DNA of 64,000 nt, taken from an uncultured Erythrobacter sp. GTDB taxonomy: Bacteria; Pseudomonadota; Alphaproteobacteria; Sphingomonadales; Sphingomonadaceae. Where the stretch lies: the NCBI GenBank assembly GCA_913055155.1, contig CAJXJR010000014.1, positions 42,362-106,361 on the forward strand, in the 5' to 3' direction. The notes under the pieces are model-generated. The model had not been told where the DNA came from and searched no databases. It saw only the letters and a program-made list of their open reading frames with translations. This document shows positions 42,888 to 51,306 of this stretch, one piece after another; the first letter of the stretch is position 1, and every line of letters begins with the position of its first letter. The position numbers and the translations under genes are program-made.

Positions 42888-43502
42888 TCAATCGCGTTCG
42901 CGTACCTGCGCGGCGAGCACTTCCAGCACGCGGGCAAGCGCCTGCCCCGCCGGGTCGGGTTCGTTCATCAGGGCAAAGCTGCCCGATAGCCACAGCGCGC
43001 AGTGGCCGTGCACCGTGGCGATCAGCGAGCGGACCAGGCGGCGGGTGCCCTGGTCCGCTTCCGGCGTGCCCATCAATGCGCCCACCTCGCGGTCGACGAT
43101 CGCGGTCAGCGCCTCGCGCGCGGTCACGTCTTCGGCAGCCATCGGCGTTTCGCGGTCGATGCGGTGGTCGTAGATCGCCATCCAGGCATTGGCGTTGTCT
43201 GCCGCGAAGCTGAAATAGCCACCAACCAGCGCCTCGATCCGCGCGGTGCCGGTGTGCGGTACACCCTCCAGCGCCGCCTCCAGCCAGTCGCTCCACAGGC
43301 GAAAGGTGAGGCTGTTCACCGCCAGCAGGAAGGCATCGAGCGAGCCGAAGACGTTGTAGATCGTGCCCACCGAATAGCCCGCGCGGCGCGCCGCCTCGCG
43401 CGCGGAAAAACGGGCAAAGCCGCGCTCTGCCATCAGCGCATGGCCATGGCGCACCAGCAGCGCGCGCAATTCCTGCGGGGTGTGATCCGAACGCCGTCCC
43501 AT
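42888..43502 (-). CDS. TetR family transcriptional regulator
   Basis: A 204-residue regulator. The N-terminal helix-turn-helix is ERGFARFSAREAARRAGYSVGTIYNVFGSLDAFLLAV; the C-terminal ligand/dimer domain includes AWMAIYDHRIDRETPMAAED and SLIATVHGHCALWLSG, the WHG-type TetR_C pattern. It diverges from the DUF2339 gene, and an inverted repeat fitting a TetR operator sits between the two starts, so autoregulation and control of DUF2339 are likely. The ligand is unknown. Confidence 0.9.
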   Translation of the reverse strand: MGRRSDHTPQELRALLVRHGHALMAERGFARFSAREAARRAGYSVGTIYNVFGSLDAFLLAVNSLTFRLWSDWLEAALEGVPHTGTARIEALVGGYFSFAADNANAWMAIYDHRIDRETPMAAEDVTAREALTAIVDREVGALMGTPEADQGTRRLVRSLIATVHGHCALWLSGSFALMNEPDPAGQALARVLEVLAAQVRERD

Positions 43503-43527
43503 GGGGGCACCGATATGCGATAAATTT

Positions 43528-43558
43528 AACGCTGTCTAATTTTTAATTGAACAGTGTT
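43528..43558. promoter_or_regulatory. putative TetR operator between the TetR and DUF2339 genes
   Basis: AACGCTGTCTAA and TTGAACAGTGTT are inverted with 7 bases between; 9 of 12 positions pair. The element lies in a short AT-rich stretch, 26 bp from the TetR start and 54 bp from the DUF2339 start. An inverted half-site of the TTxxACAGxGTT kind is common for TetR regulators of membrane or efflux genes. Confidence 0.5.
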
Positions 43559-43611
43559 TATTTTTGCCGTACCAGCCGTGCCCTACGAATACGACAAGGG
43601 GATTCGTGACG

Positions 43612-46557
43612 ATGGAAGGGCTGTTCCTGATCGGGGGAATCGTGGCGCTGGTGCTGCTGTGGCAGCGGGTGAAGGCGCTGGAGGCGCGCGTGCACCAGCT
43701 GGAGGATCAGGCGCTGCCTGTGCCCGAAATGGTGCGCAGCGCACCCTCTGTTACGCGGGCGCCGCCTGCCCCAGAGGAAGCATCGCCCGAGCCGCAGGCC
43801 GAACCCAAACCGGAACCGGCCATCGCGCAAGGGGCAGAACCCGAACCCGTCACGGCACAGGACCTGGCGCCCGAGCCCGAGCCTGAGCCCGAGCCCGAAC
43901 CCGTCCTTGCCGAAGAACCGGAACCCGAACCGCAAGCCCAGCGTCGCCAGTTCGATTTCGAGGATATCTTCGGTCGCCAGCTGCCCATCTGGGGCGGCGG
44001 CATCGCGCTGGCCATCGCCGGGTTCTTCCTGGTGCGCTGGTCGATCGAGGCCGGCCTGCTGAACGAAACCGTGCGCGTGGCGCTGGGCTTCGGCTTTGGC
44101 ACGCTGCTGCTGGTGGCCGCCGAAGTGGCGCATCGCTTCAACGCCGAGCTGAAGGACGAGCGCGTGCGCCAGGCCTTTGCCGGGGCGGGTCTCGCCACGC
44201 TGTATGCCAGCTTTTACCTCGCGGGCACGCATTACGCGCTGATCGGCCCGGCGGCTGCCTTTGCCGGGCTTGCCGGCGTGACCGCGCTGGCCATTGCCCT
44301 GTCCTATCGCTTTGGCTTGCCCAGCGCGGTGCTGGGGCTGGTCGGCGGCTTTGCCGCGCCTGCGCTGGCGGGCGCGAGCGAGCCCAACCTGCCGCTGCTG
44401 GCCACGTACCTTGCCATGGTGACCGGCGGCCTCGTCGCCACCGGCAAGCGCCAGCAGCGCCCGTGGCTGGGCCTGGCCGCGCTGGGCGGCGCCTTGGGCT
44501 GGGGCCTGCTGATGCTGCTGGGCGGCACGCCCGACGATGCGGCGGTGCTGGCGATCGGCTCTTACCTCGTGCTGATCGGCGCCATGCTGCCCGCGCTGCT
44601 GGGGCACGGCCCGCTGGGCAAGGTAGGCCGACTGATCGCATCGGCCCTGGCCGCGCTGCAGGTTGCCGCGCTGGTCGACCTGACCGGCTACTCGCTGCTG
44701 GCCTGGGGCTGCTACGTGTTGCTGGCAGGCGCGCTGGCCATTCTGGGCGTGCGCTTCGACCGGGTGCGCGAGGCAAGCGGCTTTGCCGCGCTCGTTGGCG
44801 CCAGCCTGCTGGCGGCCTGGCCCGATGCGCCCGCCGCCTGGTTTGCCGCCATCACTGCCGCGCTCGCCCTGATCCTTGCCGGGGTGCCGCTGTGGCATGC
44901 TTGGCGTGAGCACGCGCGCGCCGTGGATTGGGGGCAGGTCGCGCTGGTGCCGCCTGCCCTGCTGGCCGCTGCCTGCTGGCAGTTCGCCCAGCCGCTGGTG
45001 GGCACGCCGCACATTCTGCTGGCGCTTGCCGCCGCCGCGCTGGCCCTGCTTCCCGCTCTGGGTGCAGTGATCGCCTGGCCGAAGGACGACCGGCCGCTGG
45101 GAATCGAAGCAGACGGCACGCTGGCTTCTGCCGCCGCGCTGCTGCTCGCTGCCGCCGTGCTGGCGACGCCTGCATGGGCTGCCACACTGGCGAGCGCTAC
45201 GGTTGCTGCCGGACTGTTCGCCCTGCTGCGCGGCCGCAAATACCCTGTCATGGATGCGCTGTTGTGGGCCGTGGCACTGACCGGCCTTGCCATGTTGCTG
45301 AGCACCACGGGCTGGGAAGAGAGCCAGCACCTGATCGGCGACGGCGATGCATGGAGCGAATGGCGCGCCCTGCTGCGCTGGGCAGCCGCTGCCATGCCCT
45401 TCGTGGTGCTGGCGCTGCCCGCGAACACCAGCCGGACCCATGCAGGGGCGGAAGTGTTCGCTGCCCTGCTGGGTTACGGTGCGCTGGCCATGGTGCTGGA
45501 CTGGCAGCTTATCCCCGCGCTGCTGACTGCCGCCGTGCTGGCGATCACCTGGCGCCTGCCGCAGCGCGTGGCGGCCAGTCGCACCTGGCGCGTGCTGGGC
45601 GTGGCCTGGGCGCTGCCGGTGCTGGTGCCGTGGATCGATGCGGGCCTTGCCTCTCTGGGCGGCCTGCCGTTCCTTGCCAGCGCTCTGCCACCGATGGCCG
45701 ACGTGCTGCGCATGGCGCTGCCGCTTGCCGTGGCCTTGGTGGGCGTGCGCCTGCTGCGGCCTGCCGCCTCGCATGCAGCGCATGTCCTGGGCTGGAGCAT
45801 GGCGGGCCTCGTCGCGCTGGTAGTGGTGCACAGCGGCTTCAAGCAGCTGTTCGATATCGCCGACCTGACGCAGTTCGCGGCATCTGGCCTGGCCGAGCGG
45901 ACCATCTGGCAGGCGCTGCTTGCCCTGCTGGCGGTGGCGCTGACTGCCCTTCCCGCCCGCCTTGCCCTGCAGGCCAGGGCGGCTAAGGTCATCGCCCTCG
46001 CCGCGCTGGCGCATTTCGCCCTGTTCGGCCTGTTGCTGCACAACCCGCTGCTGGGCGAGCAGGCGGTGGGCGCCTGGCCGGTCGCCAACTGGCTGCTGCC
46101 GTCCTACGGCATTGCCGTGGCGCTGGTGCTGTGGCTGCGGCGTGACCTTGCCGGCATGCTGTCGCCGCTACGCCCGGTGCTGGATGGCGTGGTGATGGCG
46201 CTGATCGCGCTGCTGGCCCTGTCGGAACTGCGCCATGCGTTCTCCGGCACCATGCTGGCCGCAACGCCGATGAGCCAGACCGAAGACCTGCTGCGCTCGC
46301 TGCTCGCCATCGTGCTGGCACTGGGCTTCCTCGGCTGGGGCGCGTGGATGCAACAGCGCAGCTGGCGCGTCGGATCGCTGGTACTGATGCTGGGCGCGGT
46401 GTTCAAGGTGTTCGTGTTCGACGCCGCCGGGCTGGAAGGGCTGGCGCGGGTCGCCTCGTTCCTCGCGCTGGGGCTGTGCCTGATCGGCATCGGCTGGTTC
46501 TACTCGCGCCAGCTGATCGCCCGTACTGCCCCGCAAAAGGAAGCCGCACAGCCCTAG
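43612..46557 (+). CDS. DUF2339 large polytopic membrane protein
   Basis: A 981-residue protein. An N-terminal anchor and short coiled coil (FLIGGIVALVLLWQRVKALEARVHQLED) are followed by a Pro/Glu-rich, periodic PEPEPEPEP linker to about residue 125, then FDFEDIFGRQLPIWGGGIALAIAGFFLVRWSIE. More than twenty hydrophobic helices follow. The IWxGGxALAxxGxFLVxWSIExGL phrase and the length of about 1,000 residues identify DUF2339. Function unknown; it is probably an inner-membrane protein with the linker on one face. The ATG at 43612 begins the anchor. It is likely controlled by the divergent TetR regulator. Confidence 0.85.
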   Translation: MEGLFLIGGIVALVLLWQRVKALEARVHQLEDQALPVPEMVRSAPSVTRAPPAPEEASPEPQAEPKPEPAIAQGAEPEPVTAQDLAPEPEPEPEPEPVLAEEPEPEPQAQRRQFDFEDIFGRQLPIWGGGIALAIAGFFLVRWSIEAGLLNETVRVALGFGFGTLLLVAAEVAHRFNAELKDERVRQAFAGAGLATLYASFYLAGTHYALIGPAAAFAGLAGVTALAIALSYRFGLPSAVLGLVGGFAAPALAGASEPNLPLLATYLAMVTGGLVATGKRQQRPWLGLAALGGALGWGLLMLLGGTPDDAAVLAIGSYLVLIGAMLPALLGHGPLGKVGRLIASALAALQVAALVDLTGYSLLAWGCYVLLAGALAILGVRFDRVREASGFAALVGASLLAAWPDAPAAWFAAITAALALILAGVPLWHAWREHARAVDWGQVALVPPALLAAACWQFAQPLVGTPHILLALAAAALALLPALGAVIAWPKDDRPLGIEADGTLASAAALLLAAAVLATPAWAATLASATVAAGLFALLRGRKYPVMDALLWAVALTGLAMLLSTTGWEESQHLIGDGDAWSEWRALLRWAAAAMPFVVLALPANTSRTHAGAEVFAALLGYGALAMVLDWQLIPALLTAAVLAITWRLPQRVAASRTWRVLGVAWALPVLVPWIDAGLASLGGLPFLASALPPMADVLRMALPLAVALVGVRLLRPAASHAAHVLGWSMAGLVALVVVHSGFKQLFDIADLTQFAASGLAERTIWQALLALLAVALTALPARLALQARAAKVIALAALAHFALFGLLLHNPLLGEQAVGAWPVANWLLPSYGIAVALVLWLRRDLAGMLSPLRPVLDGVVMALIALLALSELRHAFSGTMLAATPMSQTEDLLRSLLAIVLALGFLGWGAWMQQRSWRVGSLVLMLGAVFKVFVFDAAGLEGLARVASFLALGLCLIGIGWFYSRQLIARTAPQKEAAQP

Positions 46558-46562
46558 GCGCT

Positions 46563-46603
46563 AAAAAAATGGCCCGGCACCCTTCAGGCAGGTGCCGGGC
46601 CAT
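46563..46603 (-). terminator. rho-independent terminator of the small exported-protein gene
   Basis: On the minus strand ATGGCCCGGCACC and GGTGCCGGGCCAT form a perfect 13-bp stem with a 9-base loop, followed by TTTTTTT. It lies 67 bp after the stop of the gene at 46670-46945; the stem can also serve the convergent DUF2339 transcript. Confidence 0.9.
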
Positions 46604-46669
46604 CCCCCTGTTTGCGACCCTCGCAAGAGGGGCGTTTCGTGCGCGGGCCGAGGGTCTCTCGACGCCAGT

Positions 46670-46945
46670 TCAGTCGACGCTGCGATAGAAGGACACGCAG
46701 TCGCCCACATTGCGGAAGCCGAAGAAGTCCAGCACGTCATAGTCACGCAGCAGGCGGCAGGTGCGCGGCGCCTGCGAGCGCAGCGAACCCATGCATTCGC
46801 CCTGCGTTTCGAAGACGTTGAAGGATACCAGCAGGCGGCACTGTTCGACATTGTCGTTGGCGCGGGCGACTGCGGCGGTGGGGAGGGAAACGTTCATCGC
46901 AGCGACCATGGCAAGGGCGGCCAGCGTGGCAGAGGTTGTCTTCAT
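46670..46945 (-). CDS. small exported cysteine-containing protein, function unknown
   Basis: A 91-residue protein with a signal peptide (LAALAMVAAMNVSLPTAAVA, cleavage near ARA). The mature part is about 60 residues with four cysteines (EQCRLL, GECMGS, RTCRLL, GDCVSF), giving two likely disulfides. I do not know the family. The ATG at 46945 is followed directly by the signal. A strong terminator follows, so the gene is transcribed alone. Confidence 0.7.
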   Translation of the reverse strand: MKTTSATLAALAMVAAMNVSLPTAAVARANDNVEQCRLLVSFNVFETQGECMGSLRSQAPRTCRLLRDYDVLDFFGFRNVGDCVSFYRSVD

Positions 46946-47259
46946 CGGGCTCTCCGTTCTTGCTGTCCCGACCGTACCGGAACGGCCACCTGGGGGGCTA
47001 TCCGGCTGTCGGGATCGCTGAGCAAGCTACGCAGGCCCGGGCTGCGCAGGTATACCACACACATGGTATGCGGGCGCCTGAGCGGGGCCCGGCCGCCGAC
47101 GGGACGGATTTTCCGGACATTTTCAATCTCGGGCGCGGCAAATGGCCCAAAGACGGGTGGTTTGCCGCCCCACCAGCGGCTATGGACCCGATTCGTATGT
47201 GCCGGACACAATCACCGGCGCGAACATTTCTGAAGCGGCTATTCGTAGGGAGCACGATC
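46946..47259. other. 314-bp gene-free region upstream of the aldolase operon
   Basis: No supported gene lies here. The track ORF starting at 46936 runs through it in the aldolase frame, but the coding part begins at 47260. It holds the divergent promoters, an inverted repeat at 47052-47069 and an AT-richer stretch just before the aldolase ATG. Confidence 0.6.
47052..47069. promoter_or_regulatory. inverted repeat, putative operator of the aldolase-dha operon
   Basis: ATACCA and TGGTAT are exact reverse complements separated by CACACA, about 190 bp before the aldolase ATG. The half-site matches the TGGTAT/ATACCA type used by several GntR- and LacI-family repressors. No regulator gene is adjacent. 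Confidence 0.4.
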
Positions 47260-48147
47260 ATGCCACTCGTAAACATGAAACCCCTGCTGCGGCACGCCAT
47301 GGACAATGGCTATGCCGTCGCAGCGTTCAATCTCGTCGATTACAACACCACCAAGGCCATGGTGAAGGCGGCAGAGGAGCTGAACGCTCCGGTCATCTGC
47401 CAGACCTCGTCCAAGACCATCGACTATTACAGCCACGAGGAAATCGTGTCCTGGGTGCGCACTGTGGCCGAGAACTCGCCGGTGCCCGTGGTGCTGCACC
47501 TCGATCACTGCAAGAACCTGGAGATGATCGAGAAGTGCGCCCAGACCGGCTGGACCTCGATCATGATCGACGCCAGCGAATTCCCGTTCGAGGAAAACCT
47601 CGAGATGTCGAAGAAGGTGCGCGAGATCGCCGAGAAGTACAATGTCGGCATGGAAGCCGAACTGGGCCAGATCATGGGCGTGGAAGACGACATGGTGGTG
47701 GCCGAGGAAGATTCCGTCCTGACCGATCCCGAAGACGCCAAGACCTTCTGCGATGCGCTGGACCTTTCCGCCTTCGCCTGCGCCGTGGGCACCGCACACG
47801 GTTTCTACAAGGGTGAGCCCAAGGTCGACTTCGACCGGATCGAAGCGATCAACAAGGCCACCAACACGCCGATGGCGCTGCACGGCGGCACCGGCCTGTC
47901 GGACGAGACCTTTGCCAAGGCCATCGCCCGCGGCAGTGCCAAGGTGAACATCTCCACCAACCTGAAGCACGTCTTCATCGAAAGCTTCGAAGCCTATCGC
48001 AAGGCCAACCCCGACGATTACGAGCCGCTGCGCGTGATCGATGCCCAGTACCAGGCCTGCAAGGACCTGTTCGGCGGCTTCATCGAGAAGTTCGGCGGCA
48101 AGGGCCAGGGCAGCAAGTTCCTCGCTTCGCTGAAAGAGACCGCCTGA
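47260..48147 (+). CDS. class II (zinc) fructose/tagatose-bisphosphate-type aldolase
   Basis: A 295-residue zinc aldolase that splits or forms a ketose phosphate with DHAP as one partner. Motifs are VVLHLDHCKN (Asp82, zinc His83), SIMIDASEFPFEEN, GMEAELGQIMGVED, AVGTAHGFYKG (zinc His) and MALHGGTGLSD (zinc His), then VNISTNLK. The family is certain, but the aldehyde partner (glyceraldehyde 3-phosphate or an unphosphorylated aldehyde) cannot be read from sequence. The ATG at 47260 is supported by similarity from MPLVNMKPLL. It is first in an operon: the stop overlaps the phosphatase ATG by one base (TGATG). Confidence 0.9.
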   Translation: MPLVNMKPLLRHAMDNGYAVAAFNLVDYNTTKAMVKAAEELNAPVICQTSSKTIDYYSHEEIVSWVRTVAENSPVPVVLHLDHCKNLEMIEKCAQTGWTSIMIDASEFPFEENLEMSKKVREIAEKYNVGMEAELGQIMGVEDDMVVAEEDSVLTDPEDAKTFCDALDLSAFACAVGTAHGFYKGEPKVDFDRIEAINKATNTPMALHGGTGLSDETFAKAIARGSAKVNISTNLKHVFIESFEAYRKANPDDYEPLRVIDAQYQACKDLFGGFIEKFGGKGQGSKFLASLKETA

Positions 48148-48863
48148 TGGTGAAGGCGATCATTTTCGATTGCGACGGCGTGCTGGTGGATACCGAGCGC
48201 GACGCCCACCGCGTCGGCTTCAACCAGGCCTTCGCCCACTTCGGGATCGACGCCGAATGGAGCGTGGATTTCTATGCCAGGATGCTGCTGGTCGCCGGCG
48301 GCAAGGAACGCATGACGGCCTATTTCGACGAAGCGGGCTGGCCGGAAGACAAGGTGGCCGAGTACGGCGGCAAGGCGGAACTGATCGCCGCCCTGCACAA
48401 GTACAAGACCGCGCAGGTCTCGGAAATCGTCAAGGACCTGCCCGTGCGCCCCGGCGTGCTGCGCATCGTCGACGAGGCCATGGCGAACGGCGTGCGGCTG
48501 GGCGTGTGCACCACGTCCAACCCCAAGTTCATCGATGCCGTGCTCGACCTGTTCGGAGCCGAACGCAAGGCCGCCTTCGAATTCGTCCATGCCGGAGACG
48601 TGGTGAGCAAGAAGAAGCCTGACCCGGAAATCTACGAGCTGGCGACCAAGTCGCTCGGCCTCGATCCGAAGAGCTGCGTGGTAATCGAGGACAGCCGCAA
48701 CGGCCTGCTCGCCTCCACCGGCGCGGGCTATCCCACACTCATCACCACCAGCACCTATACGGTGGACGAGGACTTTACCGAGGCAGCCCGCGTGGTGCCC
48801 GAACTGGGCGATGCGCCCAACCCCGAAATCACACTTGCAGACCTGTCCGCGCTGACTGCATAG
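48147..48863 (+). CDS. HAD superfamily phosphatase, CbbY-like
   Basis: A 238-residue HAD-IA phosphatase with a helical cap: FDCDGVLVDTE (nucleophile Asp8, acid Asp10), CTTSNPKFIDAVLDLFG (motif II Ser/Thr), KKKPDPEIYELA (Lys motif III) and VIEDSRNGLLA (motif IV). The cap phrase LLVAGGKERMTAYF matches CbbY proteins, which remove the 1-phosphate of xylulose 1,5-bisphosphate. Here, without Calvin-cycle genes, it may act on a ketose-1-phosphate made by the adjacent aldolase; that is inference. Start overlaps the aldolase stop; dhaL follows 23 bp later. Confidence 0.85.
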   Translation: MVKAIIFDCDGVLVDTERDAHRVGFNQAFAHFGIDAEWSVDFYARMLLVAGGKERMTAYFDEAGWPEDKVAEYGGKAELIAALHKYKTAQVSEIVKDLPVRPGVLRIVDEAMANGVRLGVCTTSNPKFIDAVLDLFGAERKAAFEFVHAGDVVSKKKPDPEIYELATKSLGLDPKSCVVIEDSRNGLLASTGAGYPTLITTSTYTVDEDFTEAARVVPELGDAPNPEITLADLSALTA

Positions 48864-48886
48864 CTTGGCGCCAAAGGGAGAGAACA

Positions 48887-49567
48887 ATGTCGACTATTAC
48901 GCTTGCCCAGGTTGAAAAGGCGATCGACCACACCTGCGACACGGTGATCGCCAACGAGAAATACTTTTCCGACCTCGACGGCCTGGCCGGCGACGGTGAC
49001 TTCGGCACCTCGTTGGCCACCGGCTTCAAGGTCATCAAGAAGGACCTGCCCGAAATCGACAAGAGCGCCGTGGGCGCCATGCTGCTGAAGATCTCGATGA
49101 TCTGCTCCAAGCATGTGGGCGGCTCTTCGGGTCCGATCTGGGGTACCGGCTTCATGCGCGCGGGCATGGTGAGCAAGGGACTGGAGGAACTGACCTACCA
49201 GAACCTTGTCGACATGCTCGGCTCTGCCATCGAAGGCATCGTGGCCCGTGGCGGCGCCAAGCGCGGCGACAAGACGCTGCTGGACGCACTGTGGCCGATC
49301 CATGACAAGATGCAGGAAATGGACGGCAGCGACCTGGGCGCGGTGCTGGCCGCCATCACTGCAGAGGCCGACAAGGCCATCGACGAAACCCGCAGTTCCG
49401 TCGCCCATCGCGGCCGCGCAAGCCAGGTGGGAGAGCGCAGCGCCGATACGCCCGATCCCGGCATCGTGGGCATCGCCACGATCCTGTACGACTGGTGCAA
49501 GGCCTACGGCGTCGACTACACGCCGACTGCCAAGGAACTGCAGGTTTCCAGCGTCAAGGATCTGTAA
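48887..49567 (+). CDS. dhaL: dihydroxyacetone kinase DhaL-type ATP/ADP-binding subunit
   Basis: A 226-residue DhaL-fold protein. The Mg-nucleotide Asp residues are in DLDGLAGDGDFGTSLATG (Asp31, 36, 38), with KHVGGSSGPIWGTGFMRAG and RGGAKRGDKTLLDALWP following. In PTS-dependent systems DhaL keeps a permanent ADP rephosphorylated by DhaM; in ATP-dependent kinases the same domain exchanges ATP. No dhaM is present in the window. RBS AGGGAGAG. It lies 23 bp after the phosphatase gene and 36 bp before dhaK. Confidence 0.93.
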   Translation: MSTITLAQVEKAIDHTCDTVIANEKYFSDLDGLAGDGDFGTSLATGFKVIKKDLPEIDKSAVGAMLLKISMICSKHVGGSSGPIWGTGFMRAGMVSKGLEELTYQNLVDMLGSAIEGIVARGGAKRGDKTLLDALWPIHDKMQEMDGSDLGAVLAAITAEADKAIDETRSSVAHRGRASQVGERSADTPDPGIVGIATILYDWCKAYGVDYTPTAKELQVSSVKDL

Positions 49568-49603
49568 TCAGACCAATTGTTTCACACGTGAGAGGAATGA
49601 AAC

Positions 49604-50596
49604 ATGAAGAAATTCGTCAATAATCCGGAGAACTTCGTCCCCGATTTCATGGCCGGCGTGGTTGCCGCCAACCCCGACCTGCTGGAAGCCATTCCCGAGC
49701 ACCAGCTGATCAAGCGCAAGAACGTCGACGCGTCGAAGGTCGCCATCGTCCAGGGTTCGGGCTCGGGCCACGAACCCGCCCACGTCATGGCTGTCGGTCC
49801 CGGCATGCTGACCGCTGCCTGCCAGGGCCCGGTCTTCGCCGCACCGCCGGTGGATGCCTGCCTTGAAACCATCAAGTCCGTCGCCACCGATGCCGGCGTG
49901 CTGGTGCTGGTAAACAACTACCAGGGCGACCGCATGGCCTGGGACATGGCCTCCGAAATGGCCGAAGCCGAAGGCATCAAGGTCAAGCAGTTCCACATCA
50001 ACGACGACGTTGCCGTGCAGGACAGCCTGTACACCGTCGGTCGCCGCGGCGTGGCGGGCAACTTCTTCGTGATGAAGGCCTGCGGCGCAGCTTCGGAAAA
50101 CGGTGCCAGCCTCGACGAAGTCCTGGCCATTGCCGAAAAGGTGAACAACAACGTGCGCTCCATGGGCGTGGCGCTGACCAGCTGCATCCCGCCGGCCAAG
50201 GGTGACCCGATCTTCGAAATCGGCGACGACGAGATGGAAGTGGGCGTCGGCATCCACGGTGAACCGGGCCGCGAACGCGCCAAGATCACCAGTGCCGACG
50301 AGATCACCAAGACGCTGTACGACGCCGTGCAGAGCGACCTGCCGTTCAACTCGGGCGACCGCGTTGCCCTGATGGTCAACGGCCTGGGCGGCACCCCGCC
50401 CGCCGAGCTCTACGTGATCTACAACAAGGCGGCGCAGCTGGCTGCCGAGACCGGCCTGACGGTCGCGCGCAACTATGTGGGCGAATACTGCACCTCGCTG
50501 GAAATGGCCGGTGCCTCGCTCACCATGCTGAAGCTGGACGACGAGCTGGAAAAGCTGCTGGCTGCCCCGGCCGAGACGGCCACGCGCATCTTCTGA
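49604..50596 (+). CDS. dhaK: dihydroxyacetone kinase DhaK-type substrate-binding subunit
   Basis: A 330-residue DhaK-fold protein that binds a hydroxyketone covalently through a histidine. Residues line up by number with the E. coli protein: His56 in GSGSGHEPAH, Asp109 in NNYQGDRMAW, and the hemiaminal His218 in EVGVGIHGEPG. MVNGLGGTPPAELYV near the C-terminus is also typical. Together with DhaL it would phosphorylate dihydroxyacetone or a related ketose such as erythrulose. It is the last gene of the operon; a strong terminator follows. Confidence 0.95.
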   Translation: MKKFVNNPENFVPDFMAGVVAANPDLLEAIPEHQLIKRKNVDASKVAIVQGSGSGHEPAHVMAVGPGMLTAACQGPVFAAPPVDACLETIKSVATDAGVLVLVNNYQGDRMAWDMASEMAEAEGIKVKQFHINDDVAVQDSLYTVGRRGVAGNFFVMKACGAASENGASLDEVLAIAEKVNNNVRSMGVALTSCIPPAKGDPIFEIGDDEMEVGVGIHGEPGRERAKITSADEITKTLYDAVQSDLPFNSGDRVALMVNGLGGTPPAELYVIYNKAAQLAAETGLTVARNYVGEYCTSLEMAGASLTMLKLDDELEKLLAAPAETATRIF

Positions 50597-50622
50597 TCGA
50601 CACAGGTCAGCCAAGACACACA

Positions 50623-50664
50623 GGCGCCCGGTCCTCCAAGCGGAGGACCGGGCGCCTTCTGTTT
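50623..50664 (+). terminator. rho-independent terminator of the aldolase-dhaK operon
   Basis: GGCGCCCGGTCCTCC and GGAGGACCGGGCGCC form a perfect 15-bp stem with an AAGC loop, followed by TTCTGTTT. It lies 27 bp after the dhaK stop. Confidence 0.9.
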
Positions 50665-50727
50665 CAGGCCCTGGTCCAAGCCCTGTCTTTTTCGGAACAT
50701 CACCCGCGCCCGATCCCTTGATTGGGT

Positions 50728-51294
50728 ATGAGCAAGTCCGAGAATACCGCCCGTTCCGACAATACCCTGCCCAGCCGCGGCGAACGGCTGCGCATCCTGC
50801 TGCGGCTCAAGTCGCAGCGGCAGATGGCGCTATTGGGCACCGGCCTGTTCGCCGCGCTATCGCTGGTGCTGGGCACCGCGCTGCTGAACGATTCCACTGC
50901 GCCCGAAGTGGTGGCGCTGGGCAAGGGAGCGACCAGCGTGGAGGCCAGGCCGGTAGCCGAGCTGGAGCCCGTGGCCATGGTTCCCGCCCCGCGCGAGAGC
51001 GCGCTGGGCACGGGAGAGGCGAGCTATTACGGCGATGAACTGGCAGGCAACCTGACGGCCAATGGCGAGATCTTCGATCCCGGTCAGCTGACTGCCGCGC
51101 ATCGCACCCTGCCGCTGGGCAGCAAGGTGCGGGTCACCAACCCGCGCAATGGCGAAAGCGTGGTGGTGCGCATCAACGATCGCGGTCCCTACCACGGCAA
51201 CCGGGTGATCGACCTGAGCTATGCCGCCGCGCGCGAGATCGGCCTGATCCGCAGCGGCACCGGGCAGGTCAACCTGGCGCTGCTGGTAAGCTGA
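50728..51294 (+). CDS. RlpA-like double-psi beta-barrel protein
   Basis: A 188-residue protein. A cytoplasmic N-terminus (about 1-30) and one membrane anchor ([21 protein letters not shown]) are followed by a variable linker and a C-terminal RlpA domain: [72 protein letters not shown]. The Asp of INDRGP and His of AAHRTLP are the catalytic-type residues of lytic transglycosylases acting on naked glycan. It lacks a SPOR domain. I start at the ATG at 50728; the track adds a TTG two codons before. It is convergent with the lipoprotein gene. Confidence 0.9.
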   Translation: MSKSENTARSDNTLPSRGERLRILLRLKSQRQMALLGTGLFAALSLVLGTALLNDSTAPEVVALGKGATSVEARPVAELEPVAMVPAPRESALGTGEASYYGDELAGNLTANGEIFDPGQLTAAHRTLPLGSKVRVTNPRNGESVVVRINDRGPYHGNRVIDLSYAAAREIGLIRSGTGQVNLALLVS

Positions 51295-51306
51295 ACGCCC
51301 TGCCTG

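Noticed and set aside
43558-46041. 827-residue minus-strand ORF opposite the DUF2339 gene
   Set aside because: Gln/Arg/His/Gly-rich product with no domain; a typical antisense shadow of high-GC coding DNA. The plus-strand frame has clear membrane helices and family motifs.
47260-48147. Calvin-cycle operon based on aldolase plus CbbY-like phosphatase
   Set aside because: No RuBisCO, phosphoribulokinase or cbbR in the window, and the partners are DhaL and DhaK.
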